From Epiperipatus broadwayi (taxonomy: Eukaryota; Onychophora; Udeonychophora; Euonychophora; Peripatidae), in the NCBI GenBank assembly GCA_028023455.1, contig JAQFVV010012507.1, positions 4,078,015 to 4,142,014 of the forward strand: a stretch of 64,000 nucleotides of DNA, in the 5' to 3' direction. A program made the translations under genes and the position numbers. The notes under the pieces were generated by a model. It worked only from the letters and a program-made list of their open reading frames with translations, ran no database searches and was not told the DNA's origin. This document shows, piece by piece, positions 11,682 through 25,540 of the stretch; within the stretch, counting starts at the first letter, position 1; the number at the start of each line of letters is the position of its first letter.

Positions 11682-12698
11682 TTAAGAATGTTTTTTAAAG
11701 AAATCTTTCCAAATAGGAGGAAGTTTGCATGTATCATCTCGCTTATTGATACAATCTGGCCTTTTAAGTATCTCAATGGCTTCTCTGATTTTGCATTGGT
11801 AGAGATTATCACATCTGGATATGATCCTGGTACTAGAAAAATCTATTTTATGACCTGAATCTATAGTATGGAGTGAGAGTGCTGATGATGATGAGTGTTG
11901 TTTAACTGCATTAGCATGCTCATCTTTCCTAACACTGATGCGACGATTACTCATACCTATGTAAGAAGCTTTACAATTTTTACATGAGATTTGATAGACA
12001 CCATGAGATTCAAGAGGGATTGAATCCTTAGGCTTGGTTATTATATTGCTGATCTTTTGATGAGCAGAAAATGCTGTATCTATATTATAGCGTTTTAATA
12101 TACGTCCAATACTGTCTGTAGTTCCTTTTACATATGGAACACAAATCCTAATAGCTGACTTATCATCTTTTTGTTTCCTATTTTGTCTATTTTGGGCTTG
12201 AAATAAGGCTTTTTTTATAAATTTGTAATTATAACTATTTGCTAATAAAACACTATTAATATGATTTATTTCTTCTTTCAGATGTGTGTCATCTGAAAGG
12301 TTAATTGCTCTATTTAAAAGAGTTTTGGCTACAGAAACTATCTGAGTTGGGTGATGATGAGAATGGAAATGTAAATATCTGTCTGTGTGTGTATCCTTTC
12401 TGTAAATAGAAAAAGATAAACTATTTGGTGTTCTGGTGACTAGAACATCAAGAAAAGGGAGTTTTCCATCAGACTCTGTCTCCATTGTAAATTTAATATG
12501 AGGATGCATATTATTTAAATGTAAGAAAAAATCATCTAATGTATTTTTTCCATGTTGCCATATGACAAAAGTGTCATCTATGTATCTGAGCCAAATGAGA
12601 GGTTTTAAAGATGATGATTCTAAAGCACGAGTTTCTATATATTCCATGAATAAATCAGCTATTACTCCTGAGATAGGTGAGCCCATAGGAGTACCAAA
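11682..12698 (-). CDS. PLE reverse transcriptase (partial) with GIY-YIG endonuclease
   Basis: An open frame of about 338 codons with no internal stop. Residues count from the first methionine (12686), and four more homologous codons (FGTP) lie upstream before the inverted end repeat brings a stop. MGSPISG at 1-7 is the PLE RT motif B region. LRYIDDTFVIW at about 33-43 contains the catalytic YIDD of motif C. KLPFLDVLV at about 74-82 is the next RT/thumb block. GVYQISCKNC at about 229-238 and ASYIGMSNRRISVR at about 240-253 form the GIY-YIG endonuclease core, with the conserved arginine of its helix, then an H-rich region and a basic C-terminus. In PLEs the RT copies RNA at a nick made by this endonuclease. 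Missing motif A means the protein is inactive. The intact frame suggests a fairly recent insertion. Confidence 0.9.
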   Translation of the reverse strand, partial: FGTPMGSPISGVIADLFMEYIETRALESSSLKPLIWLRYIDDTFVIWQHGKNTLDDFFLHLNNMHPHIKFTMETESDGKLPFLDVLVTRTPNSLSFSIYRKDTHTDRYLHFHSHHHPTQIVSVAKTLLNRAINLSDDTHLKEEINHINSVLLANSYNYKFIKKALFQAQNRQNRKQKDDKSAIRICVPYVKGTTDSIGRILKRYNIDTAFSAHQKISNIITKPKDSIPLESHGVYQISCKNCKASYIGMSNRRISVRKDEHANAVKQHSSSSALSLHTIDSGHKIDFSSTRIISRCDNLYQCKIREAIEILKRPDCINKRDDTCKLPPIWKDFFKKHS

Positions 12699-12728
12699 GT
12701 TTTAACACGGATGAACCCGCAAAATATG

Positions 12729-12733
<5 letters not shown>

Positions 12734-12793
<60 letters not shown>
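12734..12793. repeat. (TA)n at PLE right border
   Basis: About 60 bp of TA repeats directly adjoining the inverted end repeat of the PLE. Confidence 0.9.
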
Positions 12794-12795
<2 letters not shown>

Positions 12796-12929
12796 TTTGA
12801 TTTGTTTACGCTCAATAAATATTATTTACGAATGTAAATGATCTATTTAATCCCATTTATAATGATTTATAATTAAATCTATTGACTTTTCTATTCTGTT
12901 TAATAAAAATTATTTAATAAAAGCAATAA

Positions 12930-13640
12930 AATCAGATAAATAATTTCTTTTGTTATCTCTCTTTAAATTGTATCTATGTTCTTGTTTTAATTTGTTTGAA
13001 AAGTAGTGAAAAAAATTTATATTCAGTAAATTATTTAACAATTTTTAATTTTATTATTTAAGAAAGATAAAATATATACATGTTTTTATGTTGGATTTTT
13101 TTTTAAAAAAAAAAAGAAAGAAAAAGAAGTGGAAATATTTCAACATTTTTGGGGGTAAATGTTTCTTTATCTGTCTTCAGAAGAAAAGGCAGTGTTTTCA
13201 GAATCAACTTGATTAATCTGATTACTTTATTTTTCTTTTGGCAGAAAAAAAAAACTAATTTAAAAATATATTAAGTTAACATTTTGACTTGTGTTTCAAT
13301 TTTTATTTGGAAGAAGAAAAATATTTAATATTTTTTGTATAAATAGATTCAATTGGTTAGCAGTAAGGAGGCATTTTGTGTTTGGATAGAGACAGTAAAA
13401 TTTAATTGTAGATAAATCATTAGACTTGAATATGTTGTAGAAAAGTTAGTCTTAATCAAGTGGATAAATATGACCATATGAGCAGTGTTAATTTAGCTGC
13501 TGAACAAGACACTAGGAAACATCTTGATTTAGTTGTTGAAGAAGCCAGTAGAAGTCCTTCTTGACTCAACTGTGAAAGAAGCAGAATCTTTGTTTTAAAA
13601 ATCTTTTCCAAAATGTGGAAGAAATTTATGTGCTTAGCTT
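12930..13640. repeat. diverged direct repeat, copy A
   Basis: Aligns by eye with 18215-18990 in the same orientation. Shared blocks include ATTATTTAACAATTTTTAAT, TTCTTTATCT, TTTTGACTTGT and CAATTGGTTAGCAGTAA (GCAGTAA after CAATTGGTTGG in copy B), separated by indels. No protein was recognised in either copy. It may be an old unidentified repeat or a segmental duplication. Confidence 0.6.
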
Positions 13641-15614
<1,974 letters not shown>

Positions 15615-18200
15615 TTCATACTTAAAGTAGAACAAAAAATAAATTATAATTTTTAAAATGGAATGAGCTTTTGACTGTTATAATTTGTTTAACTGTACTT
15701 TCAATTACTAGTAATGTGTTGGGGATTTTTTCATTGGCTATAGGGTACAATGCTTTCATGGTATTTTATGAAGTGTTCTATCTTAACACTATACTAACAT
15801 ATTTTAAACTTGTAATATTTCCTGTTATTTATTACAGTCAAATAATGTAGTCCTGCCATGAATCTCATGCTCTAAATCTTAGAGAAAAGAAGGAAAAACA
15901 TAGATTTGAAGTTTTATATTTATCAGTTCCTAAGATTCAAATAAGCAGGAAATTGAAAAGATTTTACATTATTATTTATGTTTTGAGTTGTGTGAATTTT
16001 GTAACATTTAAATTGAGATAAATCTTCTGGTGTTCATGCTGCATTTTGTGCTTATACTCCAGTGGTTGGATGTTGTGCCTATCGCAGAATTTCAGATCAT
16101 TATGCATTGTTTTCCTTTCTGATGATCATCAGAATTCTGAGAAATGTTTTGACGGATGATTTGTTTCATAAACTTGTTTTTGTATATGCATGTGTGCTTA
16201 AAATAAACATGAATAATGATAAAAGTAATGGTAAATTAAAGATTAGTCATACACTTGAACAGGATATATTTGAGAATAAAACAAGGAAAATAAAAAAAAA
16301 AATAAACAAGTAAAATCTGTTGTTGAGATTGTGAGATTTATAAAACGTCAGATTAAAATAATAATATTAATTACATTAAATAAATATGAAAGGTTGCATG
16401 GGAGTGAAGGTGATATGATATTTATTTAATAAAATATTATTTTAAATGTTTATATTTGTATTTTTGGCACAAAAGTAACTCAACACATTTTTTTTTAAGT
16501 TTAAAATAATTATATACCCCTATCCTGATAAAACCCAAATTGAAAAAAATTGGGAAAAATAAGATAATATAAAAGATTAGCAATCAAGCAGGAGAATTCA
16601 AAGAATAGACTTTATTAGTCGACTTTTTGCAAATATTTAAAAAATTAAAAAAAAAAGCAATAACAAAGCAGAAGACTGCAAAATTGATTAAAAAAAAGTG
16701 CATCAGAAAACTCAGAAGAATAAGTTCAAAATATTATAAAAGAATGCAATCAACAGAGTCAAGTCAATTTGATGAAAGTGTGTTTTTAAAGACAACTATA
16801 ATATAAGCAAATATTAGGGTTACAAAAAGAATTATCCAATGATCTTAGTCAAACTTTAGAAAATTAAGCATGATGGTAAAAATAGATGAAGATAAAAAAG
16901 CAGGATGAAAAGTTAGAAAATAGTGTGAAGAGATTGGTCAATAATGAGAAAATTAATCAGAAAAGAGAAAAAGGCAGTGAAAAAAGAAGCCAAACACTTT
17001 AGAAAAATAGTGATAATATAATCTAAATAAGTATGGAGAATAGAAAAGATATTGATGAAACTGCAACAAATAATTATAGCATGGCTTCTGAAGCCACAAT
17101 TAATGATAGTGATATTATTGCTACCAATGATCAATTGTATAAAACACAAATAATGAAAAATGTTCATAAACAAAAGATAAAAGGTAAAATAAATTGTAAT
17201 GATTGAAAATAATTGAGTAGATTATTCAATGAAATAAACAATAATGTACAGAACAAAAATTATATAAATAACAACCAAAGGATAAATGGATCAAAACAAT
17301 TGAAAGAATAACTAGAATAAAAAAACTGAGACAACAGTTTGAAAGGTACAATAAATATTATGAAAAGTGAAAAATCAAAAGAAATATAAAGAAAATATCA
17401 GAATATTTTTAAAACCAGATAATACAATCAAAAGTATTGACCACTGAATCACTATTAAATTATCCATTAATAAAAATGATTGGATATAATCTATTACATA
17501 AGTTATCCAAATGACTGTGTATTTTGACCAAAAAGTATTGGGCTGAGAATAGTAGAAGTGTTTAGTCAAAAAACCCATGGAAGAATAGAAAGAGGAAATA
17601 TTAGCACTTCCACCATTCAAAATTTGGAATTCCCAAAAATGAGATATAAAACTATTATAAAAAATAAGGCTGTTTAAAAAAACAATAAAATAATCCATGA
17701 AAAATAACTTGGTTAAGAAGAAAAAATAATAGTAGTTTTCAGAGTAGGGACCTTAATAAGTCATTATCACTTTATCACAACATGATTTAAATAATGATTA
17801 CAAACAATGCATGAATTAAAGTACTTATCTGAATATTTTTTATAAATTTAGACAGAACCAGTAATAAAGTAACCATTAGAATATATATTAAAATAATAAA
17901 AAATGAAGAATGGATCCCAATTCATTGTATCGTTATTGTAAGAGCAGAGTATCACAAAATTTTGGGCAGTGGACAACTCTGGCCATTGGCAAGTTTTTAC
18001 ATTTAGAATGTATTTAAGTAATGGAAAAATACAAATTTAATCTAACATTCTGTTTTTACAATATTTGACTTATGTAAATATTTTTTATTTCAAATGATAA
18101 TATGAAAATTCTAGATATTTTTTAAATAATTTTCAAACATTATTTTAAACATAATGTGAATATTTGAAATGTATTATAATTTGTAAATGTTTGTAAAAAA
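15615..18200. other. AT-rich DNA; possible decayed repeat near 17.3-17.7 kb
   Basis: No confident gene. The purine-rich plus strand at 16.6-17.7 kb looks like decayed coding sequence (many K, N and E codons between stops), possibly from a retroelement ORF1, but no diagnostic motif survives. Confidence 0.3.
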
Positions 18201-18214
18201 AATGAAGGTACAAA

Positions 18215-18990
18215 ATCAAATAAATAATTTCCTTTTTTCTTTCTCTTCAATAATTTTATCTATTTGCCAATTTCAATTTTAGCTTTAAAAGATAGGAAAA
18301 AATAATTTCTCTTCATTAAATTATTTAACAATTTTTAATTTTAACATTTGAGAGGGATAAAATATGTAAATTGTTTTATATATGGAAAGTTTTGTTTAAA
18401 AAAAAAAACAAGACCATTTTTTCAGTAAATTTTATTTTAATTAATAAAAGTTCTTTATCTTTTTATATCCTCTATCTCTAAAAGAAAAGGATATGTTTCA
18501 AAATCATGATATTCTTGTTTCCATTTTGGTAAAAAGAACAAGGAGAAATTTAAAAAAAAAACAATGAATGTAATTAATATTTTTGACTTGTTTTTAAATG
18601 TTAATTTTGAAGGATGAAGATATCTAAACAATGTTTTGCTAAAAGTAGACCCAATTGGTTGGCAGTAATTTTTTTCATGTAAAAATATGGTGATTATATA
18701 AAGACAGATTTATTCTAAAAATGGGGGATGTAGGTAAATTATTAGAACTCAATATTTTATAACACTAGATCAGTTTTAATCAAGCTGTTAAAGAAACATT
18801 ATCAAAAATCTTAATAAAGCTAGTGAAGACAAGAGTAAAAGTGATAATCACATTTTTCAATAGGATTGTAAAAACAGACTTCATTCAGCTGTTGAAAAAT
18901 ACAGTGGGATACATCTTTATCTAGCTTTTGAAAAGCATAGTAGCAGTTTTTCTTAAGTCAATTGTGTAAAAAGCAGATGTTTAGCTGTAA
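18215..18990. repeat. diverged direct repeat, copy B
   Basis: Partner of 12930-13640 in the same orientation, similar at scattered blocks over most of its length. The two copies are separated by about 5 kb. Confidence 0.6.
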
Positions 18991-19030
18991 AAATGTATTT
19001 TATAATGATGATGCAAACAATGTGACATGT

Positions 19031-19366
19031 TTAGCTATAAAGTAAATATATGTCTCCATGTATCCCGATGACTAAAAAAATGTAAAAAGAATAGTCTGTC
19101 CTATCTTCCTTAACTACATGTTGCTCCCTCTCCTGTGACTTTCTCTCTAGACTATCTACATTTAAAAACCACTTTCTCACCTCGTTAATCACATTTACAC
19201 ACTGACTACATAACCAGAAACCTGTTAGATCCTTATTCTTATTCAAACATTTCAAGTGATACACCTCAACACACACTGTACACTTTACCAGCACTCGACT
19301 AATTTCTTTCTGCCAATTATATATACATTGTGCAATACAAATGCAATTAATATTCATATTTTTCAA
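19031..19366 (-). CDS. PHD-finger-like reading frame, possible LINE ORF1
   Basis: A 111-residue open frame. Residues about 8-60 hold INCICIAQC, then VKCTVCVEVYHLKCL and FWLCSQC, giving a C..C ... C..C...YH..C ... WLC..C spacing typical of a PHD zinc finger. PHD fingers occur in chromatin readers and also in ORF1 proteins of several CR1-like LINEs. The minus-strand region upstream (about 19.4-19.9 kb) has no splice-site-like context I could trust, so a retroelement origin seems more likely than a host gene. The tail after residue 95 is hydrophobic and probably out of frame. Function is not established. Confidence 0.45.
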   Translation of the reverse strand: MKNMNINCICIAQCIYNWQKEISRVLVKCTVCVEVYHLKCLNKNKDLTGFWLCSQCVNVINEVRKWFLNVDSLERKSQEREQHVVKEDRTDYSFYIFLVIGIHGDIYLLYS

Positions 19367-20084
19367 GTCACCTATTCTATCTTTGACTTTATAATACCTC
19401 TCCTATTTTTCAAACACCCTTACATGGAAAAATAATTTTTTCTTTTTTTTACTTTTTCCCAAACTGGATCAAACTCTAACCACGTGTTTTCTGACCTTAG
19501 GCCTCCCAAACATTGTCTTTTTTCTCAAAATAAATGTCTATTTTAAAGTTTTAAAAACCTTCAGTAACAAACTTAACTGAAAATGAATTAATCTTACATA
19601 TAACTTTTTTATAAATGTCCTTACGCTAACATACATTCAACAAAAACAACTTTTTTAAAAAAAACTTCTATACCTAAAATGGCGAACGAAAACCTTTCAA
19701 ACAATTAAACACAATTTTTTTCAATCTTTCAAATGACTCACTCTCTTGACTACAATTTATACTTTCATTCACAATAATTTGTCATTGTAGTGATGCTCTC
19801 AAATGATCAATCTCACAGCAAGCAACAAATGGCAAAAAAAATTTAAAGATATTAAAACTTTGCTCAGATCTTTGTCTTATTCATATTATGTTAGCACACA
19901 GTTGCCATCTAGTGGATAAGATAAATGTTTGCAATTACTGAATGTGAATACACATAATCTAGAAAAGGAATGTGTAATTATTTTTGTGTAGTTGTGCAAA
20001 TGTGGATATAATGTAATAATAAAATACAATATTTAAGGTGTTTTTTAACATGGCTATGAAAACTTGACTGAAAAACATTAGATG

Positions 20085-21985
20085 AACATCATGATTTTAA
20101 AACCAAATGGACTGAATGTTTAGCATGTATCACAAACTCATAGCACATCCAACCTGTCTTATTTTCCAAGAAACACTAGCACAAAAAGAAGACTTATTTG
20201 GAGAGACATTTCAAGACAAAATATGCCACGTTTATCAAAAATATCCAGTCAGTGACATGAGAAAATGAGAAATTGAAGAACTTCAGAAAAATATTGAAAA
20301 ACAAAGTTATGTATCTGATTATTGAAGTCAATCTGCTAACAATGTTACTATTGCAAGTTTTGAAGTAAGTCAGGAAATCACTAACAGAAAAAAAACATTC
20401 ACAGATGGTAGTACATTAAATGTTCATAAAAAGCTGTTTTGATAAAGCATATGATGAAATTTTTCATGATTTCAAAAATAAAACAGAGATTTTAAATCAA
20501 CTTAAAAACATGACAGTATATGCCAAAACAGTAACAGATAGGACAGATAAAGTGGCTTTAAATTGTGGCCAACTAACAACATTAAATTATCTTCATTTTT
20601 ATCAATTGCATTGGATAAATCTTGTAACATTAGGATATAGTCCAGATTCTTCCTTAGGTGTTGTATATATGATCAGAGCATCCAAGGGAAGAAATGAGAG
20701 GAGAGAACATATCAATAGCTGCCATTGAATTTATAGCAAAAAAAAAAACATATTATACCTGACAACATTGTATCAATTTCAACTGATTGTGCAAAAAGTA
20801 TGATGGGATTGAAAAAGAGTTTTTTCTCAATTTTCAAAGAAAATGTTAATTATGAAGTGATTAATTTTCTTTGTATACATCACCAGGAAGCACTCTGTGC
20901 ACAAACATTTTCAGAAGAAATTGGTAATGTTGTAGAATTGATAATTTATTTTTATTAATTTTATTGCAGCAAGAGGACTTAACCATCAAAAACTCAAAGT
21001 TTTGTTACATAAAATGAAAAATATTCAGATCTTTGCCAATATAACATGGTTTGCCAATACAAGAAGATTCAATGTCTTTCCAGAGGCAACATGTTAAAAC
21101 TTTTTGCACAATTGAAATTAAAACCATTTTTTGCCAACAAAGGCGTTCAATATTTAGAATTAACAGAAGATCAGTGGTTACAAAATTTATATTTCATGGT
21201 GCATGTTACATCACAACTGAATCAGTTCAATCATAAATAACAAGATAAGGAAAATACTGCTTTTTCAATGGTAGAAGAAATTATTTTGTTTGAAAAAAAA
21301 ATTGATTCTATTTGCTGAATATTTAGAGAGGGGAACTTTAGTTCAATTCTAAAAGTTGCCTCAATATCATTGGAAAAACAATGCCCTCATTAACAAAAAA
21401 TATTTTTAGACAATAATTTTAAATATGAGAGTATGTTTTTTTTAAAAGTTTTAGGAATTTAGAAATAATAAAGCAATTTTAGCTTTTATTACAAATCCTA
21501 TTAATGCCAATGTGAGAGAATTTAAATTTTCATCATTTAATATTAATATGGGTAATTTTGAAATACAATTGATGGAATTGATAAGCAAAGATTTATGAAG
21601 CTTTAAATTTGATCATCTTTGTATTGAAATGGAAGAACTGTAAAAAGAAAAATGTAGACTGCTTTCACAGATCTAACAGAGTGCTGTAAAAAAACAATAG
21701 AAGGCAGATCTTATGAGTTTTACTATTTGGAATAGTCTTCTAGATTCATATCATGTGTTGAAAAAATATACATTTCATATTCTCAGTATCTTGGATATAC
21801 ATAAGTATGTGAACAATCATTTTCTAACATTAATATTATTAAATGTCAAATGAGGAACCAAATTATTGATGCCAATTTGGAATCGTACCTCAAATTAAAA
21901 ACCATGAGTTACCAACAAGACATACAGAAAGATTCTAAGAAAATGCAAGTTTGTTGTTCACACTGATGAAAACCAATGCTAGTAA
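20085..21985 (+). pseudogene. broken hAT transposase, FAM200/ZBED/GTF2IRD2-like
   Basis: Fragments in all three plus frames follow the order of hAT transposase-derived proteins of this type. About 20130-20230: a decayed BED-like segment (CLIFQETLAQK in place of the family's VCxxCxxxLAxxK). About 20350-20410: TIASFEVSQEI then KTFTDG, like ATxASYxVSxxIAKxxKPFTDGE. About 20755-20900: NIVSISTDCAKSMMG then CIHHQEALCAQ, like VSITTDGAPAMxG ... CIIHQQALCAK, the catalytic-domain segment. About 20960-21030: AARGLNHQKLKVLLHKM, like RSRGLNHRQF. About 21800-21900: CEQSFSNINIIKCQMRNQI, like CEQxFSxMNxxKSKxRxxLTDEHL of the hATC dimerisation domain. Many frameshifts and stops make it a fossil. Confidence 0.75.
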
Positions 21986-22087
21986 TGTTCCATATCGTAT
22001 AATCTACATTTATATAGATGTAATTAATATTATAACTTGTTATAATATTTTTTTTTAATTTTTATTGTTTGTAAAAAATATCAATGG

Positions 22088-22146
22088 CTATTGAAGAATT
22101 TTTAAATTATTGCGAACCATTGAAGAATTTTTAAATTGTTGCGAAT
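22088..22146 (+). repeat. short tandem duplication in hAT 3' region
   Basis: ATTGAAGAATTTTTAAATT followed by TTGCGAA occurs twice in a row (about 30-bp unit). Confidence 0.8.
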
Positions 22147-22172
22147 ATCAAATTTGGCTCTTCCATCTCAAA

Positions 22173-22188
22173 AGTTTGCAGACCCCTG
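22173..22188 (+). repeat. hAT 3' terminal inverted repeat
   Basis: AGTTTGCAGACCCCTG is the reverse complement of CAGGGGTCTGCAAACT, the typical 5' end of Charlie-like hAT elements. It lies just beyond the hATC remnant in the expected orientation. The next 8 bp, GTCTAGAC, may be the target-site copy. No matching 5' inverted repeat was found upstream, so the 5' end is lost or diverged. Confidence 0.75.
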
Positions 22189-22644
22189 GTCTAGACAATG
22201 TGTGAAGTTAGCTTGAGAATATATTTTTACTTATTAAATATTCCCTAATCGATTGATATTTAGATTTGTATGTATTTTTTAGAATTGATAATTTGGGTAT
22301 TTGTTAAAGAAATGAGAATAATAATATTTTTGTGGATTTCATCCAATAAACTCATAAGTTCTGTGAGTGATAGAGTTGATTCTGGTTAGGACAGGTTCCA
22401 AGTAGAATGTTTGTAGTTTTGTATAGTAAACTGATTATTATGAACACCATCTTTCAGATAGTCTCACTCACATTTGATTATAGTTAGTATATATAACATT
22501 AAAGAGATAAATAATTGATTTAATTTCAATTATTGTCACTATATTCATCTTAACACTCTGTTATAAGTTATGATTATTTATATATTTCATATTCATTAAG
22601 CACTATCTAATCAATGATTTTATTTATATGTATATATTTTTCAG

Positions 22645-22890
22645 TTACTGAAATATATGATGAAGGAGATAATGTGACAGTGAAAATATCAGAATTAAAA
22701 GTAAATCCCGAGTCATATTGTACTTTTAATGGCACAAAATTTGGACAAATGAATTTAACAAGAGATATTAAGATTACAAAAGAGTCAAATTCTATAAATA
22801 TTACTATTCCTTATGTTAAAAAGAGTAATAGCGGAGTATATGCTTGCTATGGTGAATCAATTTTTAAAGGAAAATACATTTTCATTCAAG
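22645..22890 (+). CDS. immunoglobulin-like domain exon 1
   Basis: A 246-nt exon between a polypyrimidine/TTTTCAG acceptor and a CAAG|GTAAAT donor, phase 1 at both ends. It encodes TEIYDEGDNVTVKI at the start, a cysteine (YCTF) near residue 30 and NSGVYACYGES near the end. The pair YC ... D/SGxYxC is the disulfide pattern of an Ig-like fold, with the second cysteine in the canonical Y-x-C of strand F. NxS/T sequons (NVT, NGT, NLT, NIT) suggest an extracellular, glycosylated domain. Phase 1-1 exons are characteristic of shuffled Ig domains. It splices in frame to 27858, giving FIQ-G-PPAIKIN. Signal peptide, membrane segment and other exons are not visible in the window, so the gene's identity is unknown. 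Confidence 0.75.
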
Positions 22891-23319
22891 GTAAATTATA
22901 TTGTAGAATTGTTATTTCTAATATACATATATAACAATAATATTGTGTCATTCATATTATATAAAAAATCAAATTATTTTTTATATTTTTAAAATTTATG
23001 TATTTATAATAATAAATCTGCTTGTATTCTTTAAACCTTAAAAACAACCTGACATTGTTTAGGACAATGATGAGGTACAACCCAGGATAATTATTCCATT
23101 CTTATTTTTGCTCCCACTTTTATAAGAACTCCCAAGGCAATTAATGTAGATTTTAATCTTTATATCAACAAATGAAACACTCTAATATGATCCTTTTTAA
23201 AATTTATCACCAATTTTTTAAAAAAAAAGTAGTGCAGCAAAGACATCACTCAATCAAATTATGATTAATAAAAACTTTCTTTTTTTTCTCAGCAATGAAA
23301 GTTTATTAATAAAAAACAG

Positions 23320-25540
23320 ATACAAATACAGTTAGAAAAAGGTTAACAAAGAAGTGATGACGTGGCAAAATGAAAATTCAGGAGCAACATGGTGAGAAGG
23401 GAAGGATACATATGAAGAGGGCGGGGAAGTGGAAAGGGTGTGTAGACCAGACCAAGAAAAGTCTTTGGTTGCTAGTATGAGATGCACATCTTTGTTGAGT
23501 GAGTGAACACATAAATGGTTGAGTCCTATGAGAAAAGCTGAGAGGATGGGAGTTGGAGAATTTCCCAAAGTGTCTGTGAGAGTGGAGGTGGGGTTAGTTT
23601 TTTTTATCTCTGGTTTTGAGAGAGCAAGTTAGGTCCAATAGTTTTTGATTTGTTGAGTGTATTCTCTGGTGAAAAATAATAGTGCATTGAAGTAGCCAGA
23701 GTGCATAGAAAAAAAACTGATAGTCTAATAGTTGCAAAGATCCCTGTTTCTATGGATTCTTGGAGGTTGAAGATGGTGTTCCTGAGCAAGGAAAGGGAGA
23801 AGTTGATGGACATGTCTCACTCTAAGCAGAAATGGACATTTGTGTAGGAAGTGCTGGAGGGTTTCATTGTCAGTTTTACAGAGCTGGCATAGAGGACAGA
23901 TCTGAGTGAAACCCCTATGGTAGACAAAAATTGATTGGTGGGAAGGGAGTGAAGATTGATTTGAGGAGGAAATTGAGGAATTTTGCCTCATGTGACCATC
24001 TTTTGAATTTGTGGAATTATTGAGCATTAGTAAGTTTGAGTAATGTAGGGGAGACAATGGAGAAATTGGGTCTAATGGATAGCCTCCTAGTACTTCAGTT
24101 TTCCACCAATAGATGGAACAGCAAACACAACCTTTTGTAGGATGTTGATGATGAGTGAGGTTTATGACTGGAGCCTGCCATTGGGAGGAGTAATGTCAGT
24201 GGTAGTGATGATTATATGCACAAGGTCAGCAGGAAAGTGACTTAGGAGGGTGAGAATAAGGTTGTGAGATCTCTGAATTAGAAGGGTGTTGATGGAGTGC
24301 AGGCCCAGTCCATTGAGATTTTTAGGAAAACTGAGTTCTTTTTAGGATGATGGCCACCAACATTCTGTCCCAGAGAAAATGGGTGTAAATGGTCTTGATT
24401 TTGGATATGAAGGAATGTATATGTAGAATGATAGGAAGGTAATATGCTATTTATATGTTAGATTGTGGAATTTAATAAGGTCATAGAGCTGCTGTGTTGG
24501 AAATTTTTGGAGTCTGCATTGCAAATCTATAATCGTAAGAATGATTGAACTTTCACTCTGGTAGCAATGAAGTGACTTGAGGAGAAGAAGTGGTGGAATT
24601 GTGTGGTTAAATTGTTCCGAGATCACAGTGTAATTCTTTGATATGAGTTGTTTAATAGAAATGATGGTAGCAGAAGTGGATGATTGGTGATTGTTAGGAC
24701 TGTCCTCATCAAGACCCCACAGATTTTGAAAGAGCTCAGCTTGGCATGTTTGTGGTGTGGTTATATAGGGATTTTTGATAAGATGCTGGATGTGATCTGA
24801 GCATAGGAAATAGTTAAGACTTGCTGTGGTTTTTATGGAAAAATGGTTAATAAAGAATGGCTTCATAGTGCAATTGATAATTAGTGGGAGTAATGTTGCC
24901 AGACTTGGTTGCATTGGTAGATTGGGATGGAAAATCATGAGTAGTATTGAAGCAGAAATATGTACTATATTTCCAGCTTTATATCTCTTGACTTGGGAAA
25001 AAACAACAACAAAAAATTTTACTTGAATGTCCAGTGACACTAGAAGCTGACCAAGGGTTTACTGACTGAGATTTATTATATTATTATTGGTCTTGTTGAA
25101 TGAATACACAATTTTGACTGGCACAATATCATCTTTGGAGTAATTATTGTGTGTTAGGTTTTTAGAGCTTTCAAAATTGGATGAGGAGGTTTCTGACATA
25201 TGCTTAGATGTAACAGGCTGATTTTTTCCCCTATAGGTGAAGAATTTTTAGTGTTCCCAGTTGTGCTTGGAGTAACATTATGATTGGTCAGATCATTCTT
25301 TTAGGATTGCTTTTTGCCTTTGATGGGGCCAGCCTCAGCCTGTAGAGAAAAAAAATTCAGAGGGCCAGGAGATGAGACCTTGATTTAGGTTTTTTGGTGA
25401 TGGTGTCTTTAATTGAATTTTGTTTGGAATTTAATTTAGGTAAAATTTTTGGAAGTTTTGAAGGTCTTTGTTGTTGTAAAATAGGTTTTTGCACAATTTG
25501 CCACTAGGGGCAGAGGCCATCTTTAAACTGTTTGGAAAAA
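23320..25540 (-). pseudogene. internally deleted non-LTR retrotransposon
   Basis: Read on the minus strand. About 25500-25080 looks like a proline/serine/lysine-rich ORF1 (GPIKGKKQS, NHNVTPSTTGNTKNSSP). An open frame of 197 codons at 25040-24447 contains LLLLKSLHCYQSESS and lacks an obvious catalytic RT motif. About 24380-24270 reads FPKNLNGLGLHSINTLLIQR, like the LPKxxGGLGLxxLxxxN segment after the RT thumb. 24057-23725 carries CPLCQLCKTDNETLQHFLHKC, the C-terminal zinc knuckle (C..C ... H....C). The endonuclease and RT palm appear to be missing and several frames are needed, so it is inactive. The clade is uncertain. Confidence 0.6.

Larger units (their letters stand above)
11466..12735 (-). 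mobile_element. Penelope-like element, 5'-truncated, inverted ends
   Basis: The element lies on the minus strand. Its 3' end (left) contains TTTTGCGGGTTCATCCGTGT and, further in, a CGAAACGTCAG segment. An inverted copy of about 40 bp of that end (ACACGGATGAACCCGCAAAA) sits at the right end (12697-12735). Short inverted flanks of this kind are known for PLEs. Both borders run straight into (TA)n tracts. The right-hand inverted piece joins the coding region exactly at RT motif B, so the catalytic fingers and motif A are missing and the copy cannot move by itself. Confidence 0.9.

Noticed and set aside
16062-16313. 83-codon plus open frame as a gene
   Set aside because: No domain resemblance; it ends in a poly-lysine run from an A-rich stretch.
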